A DNA stretch of 64,000 nucleotides from Candidatus Opimibacter skivensis (GCA_016721905.1 JADKHH010000004.1:1-64000), one strand, 5' to 3'. Shown: positions 52,233-62,880, counted from the stretch's first letter. Numbers and translations: made by a program. The notes: a model not told the origin generated them from the sequence alone.

Positions 52233-53399
52233 ATGAAACGTAAAATCAGGATGGGCATGATCGGCGGCGGCCGTGGGGCATTTATCGGTGCAGTGCATCG
52301 CATGGCGGCGGCGCTGGATGGTCAGATAGATCTGGTGTGTGGTGCCTTCAGCTCAGACCCTGAGCGCTCCAGGCTGAGTGGCGGCGACCTATTCCTGCCG
52401 GCAGAACGATGCTATGGTACCTACGAAGAAATGATCCGGACCGAAGCCACGTTACCTGAACATGTACGAATGGATGTTGTCTCTATTGTCACTCCAAACC
52501 ACATGCATTTCGGTCCGGCGATGATGGCACTTGAACATGGCTTTCATGTAATCTGCGATAAGCCGGTTTGCCTCAACCTGCAGGAAGCAAAAATCCTTCG
52601 GGAGAAGGTGCAGTCAACAGGGCTTTTGTTTGCGCTGACGCATACCTACACCGGCTATCCGATGGTCAAGCAAGCCAGGCAGATGATAGCACATGGTGAG
52701 TTGGGGACGATACGAAGAGTAGTGGTAGAATATCCGCAAGGATGGCTCAGCACTGACCAGGAATCCACAGATCATAAGCAGGCGTCATGGCGCACTGATC
52801 CGGAGCGATCCGGAGCGGCAGGTGCTATGGGAGATATCGGGACACATGCTGAAAACCTGGCGGAGTATGTCACCGGCTTGAAAATTGAATCTATTTGCGC
52901 TGACTTATACGCACATGTTCCAGGGCGCAGACTCGATGATGATGGAAGCGTATTGCTGCGGATGGATAATGGTGCACGTGGTGTATTATATGCGAGTCAG
53001 ATATCGGCGGGGGAGGAGAACAATCTCAAGATCCGGGTTTATGGTGAAAAGGGTGGACTCGAATGGGCACAGATGGAACCCAATTCACTGATCGTTCGCT
53101 GGCTTGACAAACCAATGCAGGTCTATCGGACGGGTGTTGGGCCGCTATATCCGGAGGCCCAGGTACACACGCGTATTCCTGCGGGTCATCCGGAAGGTTA
53201 TCTGGAAGCATTCGCTAACATCTATCGTAATGTTGCTTATTGTCTGCAGGCAAGGATCGCTGATGAGGCGGTCGATCCTTTGTATCTGGATTTTCCCACG
53301 ATCAATGATGGTGTCAGGGGAATGGAATTTATCGAGGCTGTGGTTCGTTCAGGCAAGGATGAAACGACGAAGTGGATACTTCTGCCGATGGTGGAGTAG
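52233..53399 (+). CDS. Gfo/Idh/MocA family oxidoreductase
   Basis: 388 residues. N-terminal Rossmann domain: MGMIGGGRGAFIGAVHRMAA; the family Lys in VICDKPVCLNLQEAK (E/D-K-P motif), and VEYPQGWLSTD in the C-terminal part, where the substrate-site His/Asp segment is GAMGDIGTHAENLAEYVTG. Ends LYLDFPTINDGVRGMEF. Such enzymes oxidise or dehydrate sugars and inositols with NAD(P). The substrate cannot be told. It stands alone, divergent from higBA. Confidence 0.9.
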   Translation: MKRKIRMGMIGGGRGAFIGAVHRMAAALDGQIDLVCGAFSSDPERSRLSGGDLFLPAERCYGTYEEMIRTEATLPEHVRMDVVSIVTPNHMHFGPAMMALEHGFHVICDKPVCLNLQEAKILREKVQSTGLLFALTHTYTGYPMVKQARQMIAHGELGTIRRVVVEYPQGWLSTDQESTDHKQASWRTDPERSGAAGAMGDIGTHAENLAEYVTGLKIESICADLYAHVPGRRLDDDGSVLLRMDNGARGVLYASQISAGEENNLKIRVYGEKGGLEWAQMEPNSLIVRWLDKPMQVYRTGVGPLYPEAQVHTRIPAGHPEGYLEAFANIYRNVAYCLQARIADEAVDPLYLDFPTINDGVRGMEFIEAVVRSGKDETTKWILLPMVE

Positions 53400-53707
53400 T
53401 TAAGAAATGCACAGGCATACATTGTGTCGTATGATACATTCGCTTTTATCCGCACGTGTGAATTGTATAATTCAATCCTATAATTGTATAATGGTTTGCG
53501 TTGTAAAGAAGGTAGATTTACAACATCAAAGAATATAATTATAAAGATCATTAGTTCTTTTTTGGGGTGTTATGCAAAGGCCACTTTATTTTCCCATCCG
53601 GATAAGATCCGGTCTGAAAAGAAGTGGTTTTTTCGTTACCCCATGCGATCACAAAAGAAAAACATCGTGACGAGTCAGCAATGAAACTTGATTTGCAAAA
53701 ACGATTT
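53400..53707. other. Intergenic, no gene seen
   Basis: 308 bases, AT-rich around 53460-53560 (ATAATTCAATCCTATAATTG). Two convergent genes end into it. No repeat, terminator hairpin or RNA could be supported. Confidence 0.4.
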
Positions 53708-54283
53708 TTACTTGTCATTCCTTTTTGCTTTTGTCTCTTCTGTAAAATGTTCAATACGCTTTCCCGGCGCATTTTTTTCTTTGTTGTATGCTGCTGATCC
53801 ACCCTTGGGAATCGTGAGTGTCTTCCAATCTCCTTCGTTGAATAACCTGGCCAGGTATACGATCTGTCCGATGTGATAGGCATAATGTGCCATTTGTCTC
53901 ATGATGGCTTCCAACACCGTTTGGCCCATGTTGCGGATATAAACCGTTTTGTCAAAGTCTTCCGGGTGCAGTGTGTTTAGTGCGCTGAATACACAAGCCC
54001 ACCCTTCATTCCATTGTTTCATGACCTCATCGCGGGTTTCGATGGTTTCTTCAAATTCGGAATCGCGATCCCGCCATTCTTTTTCACCATCGGTGGTGAG
54101 GAAATCTGTCCAGCGGGAGAGCATATTGCCATGCAGGTGCTTGACGATCACGCTGATGCTGTTGCTCTTCTCATCGGGCATCTGGAATAGGGCTTCGTCA
54201 GTGATCTGCGCCATGGCCTTTTCACCAAGGGACTTATAGTATTCAAATACATTGATAGTGTTTTTTAATGTTGAGTCTGTCAT
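53708..54283 (-). CDS. DUF1572/DinB-superfamily protein
   Basis: 191 residues. All-helical DinB-like bundle of DUF1572: IVKHLHGNMLSRWTDFLTTD, MGQTVLEAIMRQMAHYAYHI and GQIVYLARLFNEGDWKTLTI. Three histidines positioned as in the DinB metal triad (HLHGN and HYAYH). Length is normal. The C-terminal tail (FTEETKAKRNDK) is charged. Function is unknown; family members are related to bacillithiol/mycothiol transferases. Confidence 0.85.
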   Translation of the reverse strand: MTDSTLKNTINVFEYYKSLGEKAMAQITDEALFQMPDEKSNSISVIVKHLHGNMLSRWTDFLTTDGEKEWRDRDSEFEETIETRDEVMKQWNEGWACVFSALNTLHPEDFDKTVYIRNMGQTVLEAIMRQMAHYAYHIGQIVYLARLFNEGDWKTLTIPKGGSAAYNKEKNAPGKRIEHFTEETKAKRNDK

Positions 54284-54608
54284 GCTTTAAATCTATGAAG
54301 AATTCTTTTTGCGGAGTTTGCATGAAAAATTCAATCTCCGTGTGCTCCGTGTTCTCCGTGCGAAATAAAATGGATTCCCTAAGATCACACTTGATATTTG
54401 CGCGCAGAGACGCAGAGGCGCAGCGAAAAATGAATGTCGTACAGATCACACTTGAAATTTGCGCGCAAAGACGCAGAGGCGCAGTGTAAAATGGATTTCG
54501 CGCAACGACGCAACGAAAATGGATCTCGCGGAAAGGTGCAGTATAAAACATCCTCCTTGTACTCCTTGCCCCTTGCTCCTTGCTCCTTGCTATTCCTATC
54601 TTTGTGAA
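54284..54608. other. Phrase-repeat intergenic with suhB-type promoter
   Basis: 325 bases. TGCTCCGTGTTCTCCGTGCG, CGCAGAGACGCAGAGGCGCAG (two copies, 54401-54422 and 54462-54484, each with CGAAAAATG/GTAAAATGG behind), CGCAACGACGCAACG, and a CCTTGCTCCTTGC array (54571-54590). The promoter is at 54573-54604. An open frame from 54459 joins on to the next gene but is repeat-derived. Confidence 0.7.
54573..54604 (+). promoter_or_regulatory. Promoter of the inositol monophosphatase gene
   Basis: TTG at 54573-54575, a 21-base spacer and TATCTTTG at 54597-54604, a full match to TTG-N19-21-TAnnTTTG. The TTG is supplied by the CCTTGCTCCTTGC repeat. The ATG is four bases further, so the leader is nearly absent unless the start is later. 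Confidence 0.6.
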
Positions 54609-55403
54609 ATGAATCTAAAATCAATACTCGACGAAGCTCTGATCGTCACAGAAGAAGCTGCTGCGTTCATACGCTCGCAAGCCGGTAAAGTGACTGCAGA
54701 GGATGTCATCTCCAAATCAAGAAACAGCCTGGTGAGTTATGTGGATAAAACCGCGGAAGAAATACTAGTAAAGGGTCTCAGCAAAATCCTTCCGAAGGCT
54801 GGGTTTATCACCGAAGAGGGAACAGTGGCTCAGCACACCTCCGAATATACCTGGGTCATAGATCCGCTTGATGGTACGACCAATTTTCTGCAGCAGATAC
54901 CGATCTATTCCGTCTCTGTTGGATTGGTGTATGAAGGCCGGATCGTACTGGGTATCGTCAGTGATGTCGAACAAAAAGAAACCTTTTATGCCTGGAAGGG
55001 TGGTGGGGCCTGGTGCAATGGTGAGAAAATTTCTGTGTCCAACCGGACAGACGTCCAGGATGCTGTGGTGGCAACTGGATTTCCGTATTCCTCCAGGGAT
55101 GTATTGCCACAGTTGACAGCAGTGTTCGAGTATTTCCTCAAGAATGCGCGGGGGATTCGTAGGCTGGGATCAGCAGCGATTGACCTTGCCTATGTGGCCT
55201 GTGGCAGGTTTGATGTCTATTACGAAACCACCCTAAACCCCTGGGATATTGCCGGTGGTATCATCCTGGTAGAAGAGGCGGGGGGGCATGTTTCTGATTT
55301 CTCCGGCAATAGTGAAATGATGGAAAACGGACAGGTCATTGCCGGTCCTGGACCTATCCACCAAGCCGTAGAGGGCCATATCCGCAGCATATTCGGGACT
55401 TAG
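54609..55403 (+). CDS. suhB: Inositol monophosphatase family protein
   Basis: 264 residues from ATG 54609 (MNLKSILDEALIVTEEAAAF). An upstream in-frame ATG at 54459 would encode only repeat DNA. IMPase motifs: GFITEEGTVAQHTSEYTWVIDPLDGTTNFLQ (the WVIDPLDGTTNF metal site), KISVSNRTDVQ, and YETTLNPWDIAGGIILVEEAGG (W-D-x-A-G-G). Members dephosphorylate inositol phosphates or other small phosphates (Mg2+-dependent) and can act on 16S rRNA processing as SuhB. The specific substrate is not shown. It is followed by an ABC permease. Confidence 0.93.
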   Translation: MNLKSILDEALIVTEEAAAFIRSQAGKVTAEDVISKSRNSLVSYVDKTAEEILVKGLSKILPKAGFITEEGTVAQHTSEYTWVIDPLDGTTNFLQQIPIYSVSVGLVYEGRIVLGIVSDVEQKETFYAWKGGGAWCNGEKISVSNRTDVQDAVVATGFPYSSRDVLPQLTAVFEYFLKNARGIRRLGSAAIDLAYVACGRFDVYYETTLNPWDIAGGIILVEEAGGHVSDFSGNSEMMENGQVIAGPGPIHQAVEGHIRSIFGT

Positions 55404-55469
55404 TCGATGATGCCCCTGAGCAGGTCTATTTGAACATGGCTCAACAGGCGCCTTTGTGCTGCAGGTACT

Positions 55470-56704
55470 ATCTTTGAAAATCTGGCGCAAGCCATCCGAT
55501 CCGTCAGGGCAAATTCACTCAGGGCCGTATTGACCCTGATGATTATTGCCTTCGGGATCATGGCCCTGGTGGGGATTCTGACCTCCATTGATGCGCTCCT
55601 TTTTACCATGAATGACAATTTCTCCCGGATGGGTGCCAATTCATTTGAGATCAGGCCCAAAGGTTTCCAGGTGCATTCACGAAGGAACGGACGACAAGAA
55701 AAACAAGGCGATCCGCTTATTTTCCGACAGGTTATGGATTTCAAAGAAAGGTTTGATGTGCCAGGATCCAAAGTTTCGGTTTCCGGATTTTGCACTCCCA
55801 GCGCAACGTTGAAGTACGGTAATGAAAAACCAATCCGACCGTCCTGATATTTGGCGTTGATGAAAACTACCTGGATGTTCAGGCATTTGATCTGGATTAC
55901 GGAAGGAACTTTACGAGTGTCGAGCAGGAGTCCGGTACCCACGTGGCGATCATCGGCATGGACATCGTCAATGATCTTTTTAACAAGAATGCCCTGGCTG
56001 CTATGGGCAAGGATATCACCATCGATAACCGAAGATTTACGGTAGTAGGTATCCTGACCTCCAAAGGAGCTTCGATGAACCAGAGTGCGGATCGCAGGGC
56101 ACTCATTCCGTTATCCGTCGAAAGGCAAGTGTATGGGTATGCAGATAAAAATTATGATATCGATATATCCATAGCTTCTGCGACAGAACTGGATGATGCG
56201 ATCTCCCACGCCACAGGAGTCATGCGCAATATCAGGAAGCTTCGTGCATCAGAAGACAATGATTTCGAGACCAAGCAGAGTGACAGCCTCATGACAATGC
56301 TCAAGGAAAATACGATGACGATACGTCTGGCCGCTATTGGCATCGGATTGGTCACCCTGATCGGTGCAGCTATCGGATTGATGAATATCATGCTGGTCTC
56401 GGTGACAGAGCGAACCCGTGAAATCGGGATCAGTAAGGCACTAGGCGCGACCCGTGCCAATATCCTGACACAATTCCTGACCGAAGCTGTGTTAATCTGT
56501 CAGATTGGTGGTGTCGTAGGAATTATATTGGGTATCGCAATTGGAAATGGCGTTGCGCTTATACTGGGAGGTAAATTTATCATTCCCTGGGCCTGGATTA
56601 TCCTGGGCTTTATCACCTGTATGATTGTCGGACTGGTGTCTGGACTTTATCCCGCGCTCAAAGCGGCGAGGCTTGATCCGATCGAGTCATTGCGCTACGA
56701 ATAG
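55470..56704 (+). pseudogene. MacB/FtsX-type ABC transporter permease with a frameshift
   Basis: About 410 residues in two frames. Upstream of ATG 55530 the frame reads FENLAQAIRSVRANSLRAVL, a typical first FtsX helix approach, so the true start is upstream and unclear. The frame breaks in the A-run at 55825-55829; the continuation NEKTNPTVLIFGVDENYLD, AFDLDYGRNFTSVEQESG reaches TTIDNRRFTVVG-like (DITIDNRRFTVVGILTSKGA) and the C-terminal FtsX helices (LAAIGIGLVTLIGAAIGLM, GISKALGATRANILTQFLTE, PALKAARLDPIESLRYE). MacB-like macrolide/lipoprotein exporters need a partner ATPase, absent here. One missing A is enough to restore it. Confidence 0.82.
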
Positions 56705-56743
56705 TACAAACAGGTTTTATTCATGATGATGCAAACACATCCA

Positions 56744-59117
56744 TCACCATTTCGCTATTTTGAAAACATATCGTTCCTTACCGGAATCATCTACTGTTAC
56801 AAAGTAGGTTCCTGGCGAACCTGCTATAAAAAATTGAAGCTGGTCTGTATCGGAATAAGAAGATGAAGAGACCATCTGGCCTACCGTATTGTGTATGGTC
56901 AAATGAACATACGCTACTTTTTCTTCGAACAGCACATTTACCTCTCCACTGGTAGGATTAGGGTAGATATGAATGTTGGTGTTGTCTTGAGCAGGATGGT
57001 AGGACGATACATACGTTGATTCCTTTGCGCCCAGGTCCGGAGCTGCCCCTTTAAAATCATAGAATCCCGGGATGTGTATTCCCTTATCGATCATCGGACT
57101 CCCCGCTGTCAATGTAAAATCACCTGACGCAGGATGCATAAACAATGGATCATCCTGAAATGGTGACTGGATGATAATCTTATCACTGCCTGATATTCCC
57201 GCAAGTTCGCTTTGCAACAACAGCACATCATCCACATCATGACAGGTATATTGCCCGTGAATCTCCTTGATAGTGGCAATGGGGCTTTGGTCTGCCGTGA
57301 AGTAATTGTCATGAACAGAAGTGAGTTGAAAATTTGTATTGTCTTTTAATCCCTGGAAGTAGCCAATCTTATTTCGTCCGGCATAAAATATATTGTTGAT
57401 CATCGTCTCTTCTTTCCTCGCTATCCCAAAGTGTATAGGTGAAGCCAAGTGTATCATCACTATGGAATGTATTATTGAAAAAATAAACATTGCCCGCCTG
57501 ATCGTCAGGTATGGCACCGCTATTTGATTTAATACCTACTCCCGCTGACTTGAAGTTCAACGGAGGGCTGCAGCCAATGTAATAAGGATCGTTCTGAATG
57601 TTATGTCTGCCAGCGATATGATGGATCGTGTTTCTGTAGAAATATCTCGGGCCGATGAGGGGAGGAGCCATCGAAATCCCTGCCATAGCGCCTTTAATCT
57701 CATTGTTCCACGCCCGGAGGTTGCTCCACTGGCCATCACATTCAATCGCATCAAAATTATAGTTGAATGTATTGTCATAGATATCCGCTTCCTGGATGAT
57801 ACCATTTTCAAATTGTTTGACTATTCCTGAGCAGGTGCCTTCAAAAAGACATGTCCTGATCGTGATATGGCTTCCGTCTTCAAGAAACACGGCACCGTTT
57901 TCAAATTGCCTGGCCACCGATGTAGGTACGAAAACAGATTGATCGGAAACTGATTTTTTTAACATACCGTGCGACCAGAGGCCTGTTTCATCCTTGAAAG
58001 AACAGGACTGCATGAGCAGGTCATCGCATGTGCCTCCAAAGCTCAGGTGAAAATTATTGTATGCAAAATTGCAGTTGGAAAAAACAACCTGATGGACGTT
58101 CCGAAAATCAAAAGCAATGGCCGCATACCCTAATGAAAACAAAGGCACGTTCGATTTAGCAAAATTCTTAACTGTAATCCCTTCAAAACGGAGATAGGCT
58201 TTATAATTGTTGCCATGCACTGTCAGGAAACGAAACGCCTGCGACAATACAACCTCGCCCACATTTGGATCTGTGCCTTCGGCGGTGTGTATATAAATAA
58301 ATTGATCATCTCGTACAAAGCCATCATATTGAAAACCTAATCCTGCCAGGCTGAAGGTATCGACCAGGAGGTTGGAATAGAAAGAAGGATATGGATACAA
58401 CATCTTTCCATTCAGCAGGCACAAGTTTGTATACGATGCCGCTTCGGGAAGTGTCGCGCTGTACAATTTTGGGTTGTCCACATTTTGAATCCATTGCAAT
58501 GGCTGGTGATATCCGCCATCGATTATCGGTGCAGTGCCTGGTGCTGCCATAAAGACTATAGGCTCTTCTGGTGAACAATCTCCTGTTAAAACAAGCGACA
58601 AACCATTGTCTGTATATACTCCATCCATGAGCATGATAGTGGTACCGCACGCAACCGGTGATCCCAGCAGCGTTGTTAGATTTCCTGGTATCGCCTCGGT
58701 ATACGTTGTACCGGAACCATTTGGTGACACCCATTTTATACTACTTGTTGGCTGCACTGTAAAGACATCGTCCGTGGAGATGATCTGCGCAGACAGCTCA
58801 ATAATATCCAGATCGGGAATAGAATCAACTAACCGGCAACGTACTTCATATAGCGTGGATGGTTGGAGATTAAACAAACTTCCTTTAAAATACTCCGCTC
58901 CAGATATCGTGACTCTGTCTGCTTCAAATCCGGACTTCCAATCCGTATCTGTTATTGCTTTGTATTCTATAAGACAATGACTGCTGTAATCTGGATCATA
59001 ACCCGAAAGCAAAATGACTTCAACGCCTGCAGCATGTGTAGAAGGATGCAGGACCAGTTGCTGGGCTTGCAGGTGTCCTGCAAGAAGAAGAACAGCAAAA
59101 ATGAAGTGTGTACGCAT
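56744..59117 (-). pseudogene. Secreted parallel beta-helix T9SS protein with a frameshift
   Basis: About 790 residues in two frames. Signal peptide MRTHFIFAVLLLAGHLQAQ, fibronectin-like start (~20-120), then right-handed beta-helix turns (HQVVFSNCNFAYNNFHLSF, SHITIRTCLFEGTCSG, NIQNDPYYIGCSPPLNFK). The frame fails near 57400-57420 (WDSEERRDD versus ARKEETMINNIF) and the rest reads NNIFYAGRNKIGYFQGLKD to a Por sorting domain (IHIYPNPTSGEVNVLF ... PGTYFVTVDDSGKER). Substrate unknown; such helices are common in polysaccharide lyases and adhesins. Confidence 0.8.
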
Positions 59118-59145
59118 CTTGTTAATTACTAAAAACGATTTTTGG

Positions 59146-60315
59146 CTAATGCCGTTGTTGGTAAGTGGAGTATATTATCTGCTTTGTAGTCAGCGTGAAG
59201 CGTAACCAAAAATAACCTGCAAGCCCTGCTAATAGTGATGCGAGAAGCACCGCAATCTTTGCGCCGTTAATCACCTGGGTGTCTTCGAATGCCAGCAGTG
59301 TAATAAAAATAGACATTGTAAATCCAATACCGGCCAGTATACCTGCACCAAGTATGTGTCGTCTTTTTATTCCTTCAGGTAACACACACCAACCCATGAC
59401 AATCCCGATCAGTGAAAAGGCAAGAATGCCTGCCGGCTTTCCTGCTGTCAATCCCAGTATGATACCTAAGGAATTTGAATTCGTTAACCCGCCAAGGAAG
59501 TCTGCAGGTATCACCACAGTGGTATTGGCAAGCGCAAAAACAGGAAGGATCAGAAATGCGACGGGCTTGTGTAGAAAATGTTGTAGCTGGTAAGAGGGAG
59601 AAGATTCCTTTCCGTCTCCAAACGGAATAGCAAATGCTAACAGGACACCGGTTATGGTGGGATGAATACCGCTTTGATACAGGCAGTACCATAAGACAAC
59701 ACCCAGGCTGAGATAGATCCAAAGTGCAGTAATCTTACGCCTGTTGAGCAAAAGCAGTAATCCAAATAAAGCACCGGAGAGGCCCAGGTATAACCATGTC
59801 ACTCCATCTGAATAGAAAAGTGCGATGATGATGATCGCTCCGAGGTCATCGATAATCGCCAGGGCCGTCAGGAATACTTTGAGCATCAGTGGGACGCGCT
59901 TGCCGAGCAATGACAGGATCCCGAGTGAAAAAGCAATATCGGTTGCCATAGGAATGCCAAACCCATTTTCAAATGAAGTCCCGTGATTGAATCCAAAATG
60001 AATAGCTGCCGGAACCGCCATGCCTCCTACTGCAGCCATGATAGGTAACATCGCTTTCCTTCGCTCCGCAAATTCTCCGACATATATTTCACGTTCGATT
60101 TCAAGTCCGACCAGCAGGAAGAACAGCGTCATCAGGCCATCATTGATCCAGAACTCAACTGACTTCGACATCAGACCAGCGTGCCAGAGATGCTGATAGG
60201 ATGGGCCTATCGCTGAGTTGGCCAGCGATAATGAAACCAACGTGCAGACGATCAGGATCAGTCCGCCAGCTTTTTCACTTTCAAAAAATTCGGAAAATAG
60301 TTTTGTTGGATTCAT
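59146..60315 (-). CDS. nhaA: Na+/H+ antiporter NhaA
   Basis: 389 residues, a complete NhaA electrogenic antiporter (exchanges 2 H+ for 1 Na+). Twelve membrane helices; the motif LKVFLTALAIIDDLGAIIII carries the paired Asp (ID-D) of the ion site, and FELGIEREIYVG-type loop reads GLEIEREIYVGEFAERRKA. Length and topology are normal. It could share a role with the K+-type pyrophosphatase in sodium balance. It is convergent with nothing and starts 34 bases from the AlkD-like gene's end. Confidence 0.95.
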   Translation of the reverse strand: MNPTKLFSEFFESEKAGGLILIVCTLVSLSLANSAIGPSYQHLWHAGLMSKSVEFWINDGLMTLFFLLVGLEIEREIYVGEFAERRKAMLPIMAAVGGMAVPAAIHFGFNHGTSFENGFGIPMATDIAFSLGILSLLGKRVPLMLKVFLTALAIIDDLGAIIIIALFYSDGVTWLYLGLSGALFGLLLLLNRRKITALWIYLSLGVVLWYCLYQSGIHPTITGVLLAFAIPFGDGKESSPSYQLQHFLHKPVAFLILPVFALANTTVVIPADFLGGLTNSNSLGIILGLTAGKPAGILAFSLIGIVMGWCVLPEGIKRRHILGAGILAGIGFTMSIFITLLAFEDTQVINGAKIAVLLASLLAGLAGYFWLRFTLTTKQIIYSTYQQRH

Positions 60316-60349
60316 GGGTCATCGTGGTCGGAGGACAATATAGGGAATA

Positions 60350-61054
60350 TCATTCCATCCTATCCAGATGCTTCGTCGCCTCCCGCACGGTAAGTCCGGA
60401 AAGCGTGTTTTTCTTGAGAAACGACCTGACTTGGGCAGGATAGACTCTTGCATGCTGCCGGAGTGCCCAGCCACAAGCTTTCCGCAGAAAAAATTCCTTG
60501 CTATCTGCCACCTTGCGGATCATTTCAAACAACAGTTTTTCATCTGTGGCTTCCTTGTACATGAGTTGATGAATGATGGCCACGCGCTGAAGCCACATAT
60601 GGTCTGTTTCAATCCATTTGCAGGCATACTCATGCTGAAGCTCAGGAAATCGTTTAAAGTGCATGCCCACAAGCTTGGCAAGCCAGTCAACCGTATCCCA
60701 CCATGAATTGGTAATAATACATTTTTCAAGTACCCGAATCCATGATTTGTTCTGGTGTGGCAACATCCGCTGCATCATATCGAGTCCGACATATTGGATC
60801 TCCCGGTATTCCTGATCATAACACAATCGGACAAACTGTTCAAGCTGTTTTCCTGTATACATGCCATGAGTTGCAAAGAAGTCTTTCGCCATCGCCATCC
60901 ATTGTGGAGCCCCTAATCCGCAGTAATCAAACTGGTGCTTCATGTAAGCACTTTGCTGCTCCGCCCGAAAAGGGTCGCCTGCACTGACAAAACGGTCGGT
61001 GATTAACTGGAGATATTGTTCAGGTGAAATTTCAGGTGTAAAGGTTTTCTTCAT
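60350..61054 (-). CDS. DNA alkylation repair protein, AlkD-like HEAT repeat
   Basis: 234 residues of tandem HEAT-like repeats: QSAYMKHQFDYCGLGAPQWM, EYREIQYVGLDMMQRMLPHQ, NSWWDTVDWLAKLVG, WLQRVAIIHQLMYKEA. The NSWWDTVDWL segment carries the Trp/Asp pair of AlkD glycosylases, and LRKACGWALRQHA the final repeat. AlkD removes N3- and N7-alkylpurines without base flipping. Substrate is by family only. Confidence 0.9.
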   Translation of the reverse strand: MKKTFTPEISPEQYLQLITDRFVSAGDPFRAEQQSAYMKHQFDYCGLGAPQWMAMAKDFFATHGMYTGKQLEQFVRLCYDQEYREIQYVGLDMMQRMLPHQNKSWIRVLEKCIITNSWWDTVDWLAKLVGMHFKRFPELQHEYACKWIETDHMWLQRVAIIHQLMYKEATDEKLLFEMIRKVADSKEFFLRKACGWALRQHARVYPAQVRSFLKKNTLSGLTVREATKHLDRME

Positions 61055-61242
61055 TTTTATAGCATGGATTGGCTAAAGAAATGCAACACTTGAGGATAAA
61101 AATAGTCTTTAAGTTTTTGACGTTTTGTCGCGTCACCGGGCCCGTGGTCGACGGATCAGGGCCTGGTTTGTTTGATTGGTAAGCGGTATTCTGTAATCAT
61201 TAATCAGTATGCGGTATTCTGTATGCGGTATCCGGTAAATTA

Positions 61243-62880
61243 TTAGTCTGCTTTCTTGTAAAGGACGTAGTAATCCGGATCGACAGAAAAGGACTTGACC
61301 TGATCTTCCATTTTTAGTTCCTGCCACTGTGCGGTGGGCTTAAGGATGATTTTATCTCCACTATTGATCCTCACTTCCACAGGCATATTGAATCCATCTA
61401 CAATCTTTGCATACCGGTAGTTTAGTTTTTTTCCTTTCATCTCGTACTCTACTACTGGGATGCGGGTATCGCGCAGATATTGATTAAAGAAAGCTTTCAG
61501 GTCTTTGCCCGTTTGGGTGGCGATATAATTTTCGATCTGCTCGGTGGTCACGGTCTGATGATAAAAATCACGCTGGAGGCCTCGTAAAACACTTCTCCAT
61601 TTTTCATCATCCCCAATCCAGGTGCGCAGGGTGTGTAACATATTTCCTCCTTTAGGATACATGTCACCGGATCCTTCCTTGTTGACATTGTAGGTTCCGA
61701 TGATTGGCTCGTTGTTCATGATCGTGCGTCGGGTACCAATGACATAATCACTGGCCGCCTGCTGACCGAAGTGATAATCGAGATAGAGGCTTTCCGCATA
61801 GTTGGCAAAGGATTCATGAATCCACATATCAGCGATGTCTTTGTAGGTGATGTTGTTGGCCCACCATTCATGTGCAGATTCATGCACGATGATAAAATCC
61901 CATTTCAAGCCCCATCCGGTAGATGACAAATCGCGCCCCAGATAGCCCATTTGATATTTGTTTCCATAGGTGACACAACTCTGGTGCTCCATACCCAGAT
62001 AGGGCACTTCGACCAGTTTGTAACCGTCTTCATAAAAAGGATACGGACCAAACCAATATTCGAATGCCTTTATCGTCCGATGTGCATCTTTGAAATGTTC
62101 CCTGGCTTTATCATAGTTATCCTGCAACACATAGAAGTCCATATCCAGGACGCCCTTTTCTCCATGAATCGTATCGGTCCAGTGGGCATACCGGCCTATA
62201 TTAAGGTTGACACCGTAGTTGTTGATTGGATTGGAGACAAACCAATGGAACGTCTTACGGCCATCCGGCAGGTAATCAATATGTCTCAACCTTCCATTGG
62301 AAACATCGGTCAAGGATGGTGGTGCCGTGATGCGGATCAGCATACTGTCGGGCTCATCGTACATGTGGTCCTTGCATGGCCACCATACACTGGCACCAAG
62401 CCCCTGGCAGGAGGTGGCGACAAAGGGGTTGTCGTTGTCGTCTTTTGACCAGGTGAGTCCACCATCCCAGGGAGGACGTACCGCAACCACAGGAACGCCT
62501 TCATATTGAATCGTAATCTTGTCACGATCCCCTGCTACGAGTGGATACGGAAATCTGATATGGTAAACATTTCCCTCTCGTGTGTAGGAAAGTTTCTGCC
62601 CTTTATAATCTACATGGGTTATCGCCAGTGGTTCCTGCAGATCTATCTGCATCACTTGCTGTGGAATGATCACAAAAAAGTAAATCGTATTGGTACCCTT
62701 GAGTGATTTTCCTTCCACATCTACATCAATAGCCAGGTCATAGTAACTCAGATCCCACCATGCACGCTCCGGTGTTATACTGCCACGCAGGGTGTCCTGA
62801 CGGGTAAACGGTTGGGCGTTTGCCTGCAAGGTGATAAAAATCGCGTTGATGATGAGTGCCTGAATAAGTGAATTTTTCAT
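61243..62880 (-). CDS. M1 family metallopeptidase, secreted
   Basis: 545 residues with a signal peptide (MKNSLIQALIINAIFITLQA). M1 features: N-terminal beta domain, the zinc motif HESAH at 333-337 with the third ligand Glu356 in WIHESFANYAE, and the exopeptidase loop here GMEHQS (297-302) in place of GAMEN. The C-terminal ERAP-like helical domain of long M1 enzymes is absent, as in short Bacteroidota members. It would trim N-terminal residues of peptides in the periplasm or outside. It is complete and in one frame. Confidence 0.93.
   Translation of the reverse strand: MKNSLIQALIINAIFITLQANAQPFTRQDTLRGSITPERAWWDLSYYDLAIDVDVEGKSLKGTNTIYFFVIIPQQVMQIDLQEPLAITHVDYKGQKLSYTREGNVYHIRFPYPLVAGDRDKITIQYEGVPVVAVRPPWDGGLTWSKDDNDNPFVATSCQGLGASVWWPCKDHMYDEPDSMLIRITAPPSLTDVSNGRLRHIDYLPDGRKTFHWFVSNPINNYGVNLNIGRYAHWTDTIHGEKGVLDMDFYVLQDNYDKAREHFKDAHRTIKAFEYWFGPYPFYEDGYKLVEVPYLGMEHQSCVTYGNKYQMGYLGRDLSSTGWGLKWDFIIVHESAHEWWANNITYKDIADMWIHESFANYAESLYLDYHFGQQAASDYVIGTRRTIMNNEPIIGTYNVNKEGSGDMYPKGGNMLHTLRTWIGDDEKWRSVLRGLQRDFYHQTVTTEQIENYIATQTGKDLKAFFNQYLRDTRIPVVEYEMKGKKLNYRYAKIVDGFNMPVEVRINSGDKIILKPTAQWQELKMEDQVKSFSVDPDYYVLYKKAD

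Noticed and set aside
54459..54608. Upstream ATG for the inositol monophosphatase
   Set aside because: The added 50 residues are translated repeat DNA, and the promoter lies inside them.
55400..55942. A 180-codon minus-strand open frame
   Set aside because: It lies opposite the FtsX permease, whose family motifs are clear on the plus strand.
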